Below are positions 59,503 through 64,000 of a stretch of DNA of 64,000 nt, one piece after another. Under the pieces are notes generated by a model. The model worked only from the letters and a program-made list of their open reading frames with translations. It ran no database searches and had not been told where the DNA came from. Location: assembly GCA_903813345.2 (NCBI GenBank), contig CAIIXF020000001.1, positions 58,917,885-58,981,884 on the forward strand, given 5' to 3'. A program made the position numbers and the translations under genes. Within the stretch, counting starts at the first letter, position 1, and every line of letters starts with the position of its first letter. The stretch is from Owenia fusiformis. Its lineage: Eukaryota; Annelida; Polychaeta; Sabellida; Oweniidae.

Positions 59503-61950
59503 ATGGCGGACGGAAATGTGTTTCCTCCGGAGGGAACAAATAATAGTGGAAACCAGAGGTGAGTGAATATCTTTTAACACATTCCATTCTAAACACGATA
59601 TATCAGGGTACCTTATCAAAATTCCACAAAGCTGTAACATATCGGTATTATGTGAACGAAATGTAAATGCACCTTGAAAAATTCGAAGGAAAGTTAAAGG
59701 CTCGTCTAAAATGTTGTATTTCTTGTCAAAGAAATGATTGGAACAACCACAGATTTTTTTACTCAATATAGATATATTTATAAACATACTACTCTTCAAT
59801 ATCTTACAATCGAACATTGTATAAGCGTCATTTATTTTCATGAAATGTACCTTCCAAAATTGATGGGGTAACGCACCGACACAAATCTACGACAATTTAG
59901 AAACGCACCGGTTATATTTTTACAGGAAACGACGGAGAAGTTCTGGACTGCAAACTGGGCATTCAAGATACAAGAAACGCCTGAAAATTGCACCTACCGT
60001 CACTACAAGCGACGCTGGTTGTACAAAAGCCACAACTAACGATAAATCACTTAAGACACCAATCAATGCTAATACAAAGGCTATCAGAAGTGCTAGGAAA
60101 AATGCACCAAAGAAAAGAAAAAAGCCAAAAATTAGAAAAACATTGTTTGAACAATCACACACTGATTATGACATTGAAATTGAAAGTGCTATGAAACTAC
60201 TACCAAATGTCATATTGTGTCTCAGAAGACACAGTTTTTGCACCGAATTCATTATGCTACTAAGACTCCTCACGAAAGACAAATTCCCAATGAATAACAT
60301 ATCGTGGCTTCTTTTCCTGGAGGTTGTGAGGTGGTATTCCCTTAGTTCCACCTCAAACATGACGTACAGGTATGGTTGTTAGCTTTAGAAGCAAACACTC
60401 ACCCTGGAAGTACATTTCACATAACAAGGTATTTCATAATGACCGTCCCCTGTCAGTCACCAATCCTAGATGGCGCACCTCCATGTGTTATAATATCATA
60501 GGAAAGCTCAATCAATTCATGACTTATTAAAACAACTTTGATTAAGCTCAGCAGCTTTTACGCTGTTTTTTGAGCTCTTAATGATACGAATAATAATGTT
60601 ATTATTTGTCCCTCTCTTTAAACCCAATGTACAAATAGAAGCCATAAATCCAGCAAATTAGGATGATAGTGACGACAAAACATAAATCCACAAATTATGG
60701 TCCCAAGGATCACTCGTTCCAAAAAGCTGTATGATGATGTATAGATTAAGAGAATCTAAAGGCCCATGTGATTTAGGATTGGTTTTGGATGGGAGAGGGT
60801 AATTATGAAACACCCTATACAATACACAAATGCATAAAAAATCAAAGTACGAAATGTGATAGTTTGCAAAATACGGTAATACATACTACAGGCGATAAAG
60901 ATATGACACTTTCACTGGTCAGAATCAAGATGCGGTAACGACCGTTACCTTCTTATCTAAGATGGCGGACGAAAAATGTCGATTTCGATATTTTTTGTTT
61001 TCATCAAATTAAACTACGTATAATTGACGCAATGCTTTGATATTTGAACTTGATAAGCCTTATATATCATGTATAATCCTTATATAAGCCTTATATACAC
61101 GGGCGCCATAATTCAATTATATGTTACACCGCTTAAGGGAAGGTAACTGAGAGTTTGATTTTGCAAAATTCACTTCCATTTACCTTCCCTTAAGCGGTGT
61201 AACATACAGTTGAATTATGGCGTCCACGTATGATTTAAGAATAAATGGTCACACTTCTAAGTTTCCATGATATCTTAGATTTATCAAGTTCAAATATCAA
61301 AGCATTACGTCAACTATAAAGTAGTTTAATTCGATGAAAACAAAATATATCGAAATCGACATTTACCATCCGCCATCTTAGATGAGAAGGTAACGGCTGT
61401 TACCACATCTTGATACTGACCAGTGACTTTGATAACATTTCGTGTGTATCCGTTCTTATACCCTGCAGCAAATGTTATAAAATTATTTCACAATTATCAA
61501 CGTAAAAACTAAACCGTACATTTCCAAATGAATAAAATATTGTATACTTTGAACATCAGTACCAATCGATTGAAAGCGTTATTGTTTCGTAGGGTAGAAC
61601 TACACTCAATGCATTTGTGAATGGGTGTGTCAAAAAATCCGTTTTGCCCCTAGTTCCATAGATATACCCTTTCCCATTCTCATTTTAATATTTATAGATT
61701 TGAATATATCGTTTCTAACGATTGTACCATAACAATTATATGTATACTTTAATACTTAGCGAGGAAACTCTAACCTTCTGGAAAGTTGGCTACCGGATGT
61801 TCCATGGGAAATTCGATCTTGCGCTTCATGGGTGGAACAAAGTCAGTTGGTGCATTAGTGGAATCGAAAGAACAAGCGAGGCAGTACGATCCTCAGCATG
61901 AGGATCACACTATCAATAAAGCACCGGTGCGTTTCCAAATATTGGCCTAA
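59503..61950 (+). pseudogene. Spliced gene carried by the 59.4-63.4-kb transposon, uncharacterised family
   Basis: Three exons fit: 59503-59558 (ATG, AG/GTGAGT), 59926-60369 (TTTTTACAG, AG/GTATGG) and 61760-61950 (CTTAG). Phases agree. The first about 110 residues are very basic and poor in hydrophobics ('KNAPKKRKKPKIRKTLFEQ'), like a DNA-binding or nuclear region. A hydrophobic helical part follows. Exon 3 encodes 'SEETLTFWKVGYRMFHGKF', then appears frame-shifted: after four extra bases (GATC) another frame reads 'LRFMGGTKSVGALVESKEQ'. I recall similar FW..GYR.FHGKF.RFM sequences among unannotated invertebrate proteins, but this is from memory. No transposase motif was recognised. Confidence 0.45.
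60913..61425. mobile_element. Foldback transposon, CAC-end family 5
   Basis: The 513-bp element has arms of about 250 bp starting CACTGGTCAGAATCAAGATG, flanked by ACTTT on both sides (60908-60912, 61426-61430). Each arm has AAGATGGCGGA directed inward, opening a 16-codon frame with the same stop position in both arms (MADEKCRFRYFLFSSN versus MADGKCRFRYILFSSN). The centre is an inverted GGTGTAACAT pair. It is inserted between exons 2 and 3 of the gene carried by the surrounding transposon. Confidence 0.85.
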
Positions 61951-62217
61951 TATGACCGGTGCGTTACAACTAGATTTAGTGATATCTCATAAAACTGACC
62001 ACGATTTAACTCCTAAACTGACACAATTTTGCATGCAACCATAAGGATCATGTTGATAAGATATATTCTCGCACAATCTAGGAATCTTCTGTATATTTCA
62101 TAATGAAGGACCCACGGTCCTGTGCTCACACAGTTTGGAACCTTCAGAGGAATGTATATACTGACTTTCAAACAAAAATATTGATTTGGATTTGTAGTCT
62201 CAAACTTTGAGAAACTT

Positions 62218-62500
62218 AGATAGCACAGTTGTGTGACCTAGTTTGATGACCTTTGACCTTGAAAATTTTACTAATTCAGAGCTCAGTAAGGTCTTTTGTG
62301 ATTAAGCTGACCTAAATTTACATCCAAAAATCAATTTGAAAAATCAACTATTTTGACCTTTCGAAGGTCACTGAAGGTCAAGTAAAGGTCAAATCCTAAA
62401 ACGAATGTCAGATTTGAACTCCTGGCAACTTGTAGATGATTTTCAAAAAAAATTGGTCAAATTGAAGCAAGTTGAAAAATAACTTATTTTTACTGTTTTT
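62218..62500. repeat. Dispersed repeat with DR4/DR5 half-sites, copy 3
   Basis: It contains AGGTCA-CTGA-AGGTCA followed 5 bp later by AGGTCA (about 62366-62392), with the same GAAGCAAGTTGAAAAA block as the other copies. Confidence 0.75.
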
Positions 62501-62997
62501 TTACGTCAAACATCTCAAAAACTGTAAAAATTTGATGCTGACATATATTGAGCAATATGTAGGGAATGCTTAAATCTAGTAATGATGTAATTCATTGCAA
62601 GAAATGATCAAGTATAAGGCAAACTTTGAGAAACTTGTCAATCACAAAACCTGCCATTGACTTTATACATGAGAAAGTTTCCTGAAAAAAGTCCTACTTT
62701 TTGTCAAATTTTATAGAGTAAAATCAAAAAACTGTAATTCCAAGAGCTTTGAAATCTTCAGAGGACATAAGTTGCATATACAGCAACTACTAAAAGTTAT
62801 TTGAAAGTTCTACTTCAACAAAGAGTCTAGTATTTACAGAAAATTTGACTTTTTGACGTCAAAATCCGCAATTTCTCGGAAACCGGGCGAACTTGGGAAA
62901 TGGCGATGATAGGTCAAATAGGCATTATGGATATGCATAAAATGAATGTGGATATGACTCAATCCGAATAGCAGTTTTAATTTGTGCGGCCAATGTT

Positions 62998-63088
62998 GAC
63001 GGACGGACGGACGGACCAACGGACGGACGGACCAACGGACGGACGGACCAACGGACGGACGGACGGACGGACCAACGGACGGACGGAC
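62998..63088. repeat. (GGAC)n microsatellite with AAC interruptions
   Basis: GGAC units are interrupted by CAAC at regular intervals. It is followed by GGCTCACTGTGTGAGCC and may be the terminal repeat of a retroelement. Confidence 0.9.
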
Positions 63089-63310
63089 ACCTGGTCGATC
63101 CCATAGGCTCACTGTGTGAGCCAAAAAGAATAAAAAACATCAAAATATTTTAATGTTGCTTGTGCTTTTACATCTTGTTTGCATTATATAGGCTAGTTAT
63201 CACTGATCTAATCGATCTGGATCATTCCTTAATATATTGTACTTTGAATGGTACATAGGAGTTCTGCGTACCTAATCACGAAACATCGTAAATCAAAAAT
63301 TTCTACTCAC

Positions 63311-63340
63311 GTCCATTATGCATTTATCATTGTCCGCCAT
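63311..63340 (-). CDS. Possible first exon in the right arm of the 4-kb transposon
   Basis: On the - strand ATG GCG GAC opens a 10-codon exon (MADNDKCIMD) ending at GAC/GTGAGT. It mirrors the + strand exon 59503-59558 in position relative to the terminus and in its AANATGGCGGAC context. It cannot be the missing CCT1 exon 1 because its phase (0) does not fit the next CCT1 exon. Downstream exons were not recognised. Confidence 0.35.
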
Positions 63341-63550
63341 TTTTCTTCACTCCGGAGCGTTACAATTTAAGTGTAACGCACCGGGGTCGATCCCCGGTGC
63401 GGTATGGTTGCTCACCGTGTGCAATAAGCCTGTGCCCTCTTGTAATTTGAGGTCCGTCTGCCATGTTATTTTTTGAGAATTAACATGTTCGAGAAGCATC
63501 AAAATATAAGAGGTTACAGAGTTTATGAGCCAATTTACAAGCAAACCAAC

Positions 63551-63675
63551 ATATACAAATGTCATTCGTGTGCAATATGAATATATTTTTCTATATATTA
63601 TTGCATAATATTATTTAGATTTCTTATATTTCAGGTTTAACTGCTTGCCATTGAAGCAGTGTAACAGACTGTAGA
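63551..63675. repeat. Outer inverted repeat, right arm
   Basis: It is the reverse complement of 59265-59394 with a few differences. Confidence 0.75.
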
Positions 63676-64000
63676 TCCATGCCAGACAAGTTTGGTTAGG
63701 GAAATCCTCACTTCAGCAAATCCATAATCAATTATTTATTGCACAAACTGTATGTGCGCAAAACAAACAAGTGGGGAGATGAGGTTGGTGCTAGATAATT
63801 TTGTAGGAATTACCAGAGTGGTACTGACGGAATATTGACTTGTTAACCCAATTCCACATGCTATCTATTGCAAGACTTACGCCTGCCACAACCGTCACCA
63901 TGTTAATCAGTGTTTTTTAAGTAGCGCAAGGATCCTGCCATGACCGTGGTAGTGTTATCGTGTAAGTCTGGTATAACCGTGACAGGCTGGTATAACTGTG
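63676..64000. other. Window end, short repeated words only
   Basis: TGGTATAACCGTGACAGGCT and related ACCGT words recur over the last 120 bp. No exon is visible, and CCT1 exon 1 is not here. Confidence 0.35.

Larger units (their letters stand above)
59416..63419. mobile_element. 4-kb CAC-end transposon, family 4, with inward-facing first exons
   Basis: It starts CACGATGAGCAACCATACCG (right end CACGGTGAGCAACC) and is flanked by TGCAA on both sides (59411-59415, 63420-63424). A 9-bp GC-rich word, CGCACCGGG/ACGCACCGG, is repeated at least six times, in both orientations, near both ends and beside the exons. Each end has an ATGGCGGAC start followed by a GTGAGT donor: + strand 59503-59558 and - strand 63340-63311. 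The interior also contains the 60.9-kb foldback element, a DR4 repeat and a (GGAC)n run. Confidence 0.8.

Noticed and set aside
62834-63143. ORFs rich in 'RPSVRPSVGPSV' on the - strand
   Set aside because: They are translations of the (GGAC)n microsatellite.
63311-63340. MADNDKCIMD exon as the missing first exon of CCT1
   Set aside because: It ends in phase 0, while the next CCT1 exon needs one leading base. The residues do not resemble the CCT1 N-terminus, and it lies in a transposon arm.
1-64000. CRISPR arrays, operons or bacterial contamination
   Set aside because: All recognisable genes have spliceosomal introns. The regular repeats are a minisatellite and transposon arms, not repeat-spacer arrays.

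Overview
The window is eukaryotic, AT-rich, animal nuclear DNA. Genes have short exons with GT..AG introns, and the introns are packed with DNA transposons, foldback elements and retroelement fragments. A secreted sushi/C1q protein, a LURAP/FAM89-type adaptor, a PC-esterase-like gene and Penelope/SINE-type debris suggest a marine invertebrate. The phylum cannot be fixed from the sequence alone.

Layout. 1-472: tail of a mariner-type transposon. 2187-7575 (+): the last two exons of a gene whose C-terminus is a textbook PCNA-interacting (PIP) box. 7.6-13.9 kb: no gene, several small inverted repeats. 14.45-16.5 kb (+): a complete two-exon LURAP/FAM89-like gene with a compact TATA promoter. 17.35-18.6 kb (+): a frameshifted, transposon-interrupted SGNH/PC-esterase-like gene. 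19.25-23.75 kb (+): an apparent TATA-to-poly(A) transcription unit made almost wholly of tandem repeats, ending in a 68-codon membrane-protein ORF. 23.8-24.4 kb: the 3' end of a LINE. 25.6-47.6 kb (+): a complete ten-exon gene for a secreted protein (538 aa) with a contactin-associated-protein-type fibrinogen-like region, two sushi domains and a C1q domain. Its last intron (15.7 kb) splits the C1q domain and is a transposon landfill. 50.3-58.9 kb (-): ten exons of TCP1/CCT1 (chaperonin subunit alpha). The first exon, about 21 codons, was not found. 59.4-63.4 kb: a 4-kb transposon with a degenerate spliced gene, probably inside or upstream of CCT1 intron 1.

The main discovery candidate is a group of six inverted-repeat elements in five sequence families: 1270-2101, 40221-44386, 47891-48443, 54679-57322, 59416-63419 and 60913-61425. 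All begin 5'-CAC, end GTG-3' and are flanked by perfect 5-bp target duplications. All carry an inward-facing ATGGCG-type start codon / YY1-like motif near the end of each arm, or an ACG variant of it in one arm of one family. In two of them the start is followed by a splice donor in both arms. CAC ends with 5-bp duplications recall the Transib/RAG superfamily, but no transposase was recognised.

Other notable points are a tandem in-frame duplication of a CCT1 exon segment whose exon part has changed only synonymously while its intron flank diverged; a short retro-inserted sequence with a hammerhead-like core whose helix II covaries between two copies; two transposon insertions for which the empty site is also in the window; and a 7-bp-duplication MITE with a 26-bp remnant elsewhere.
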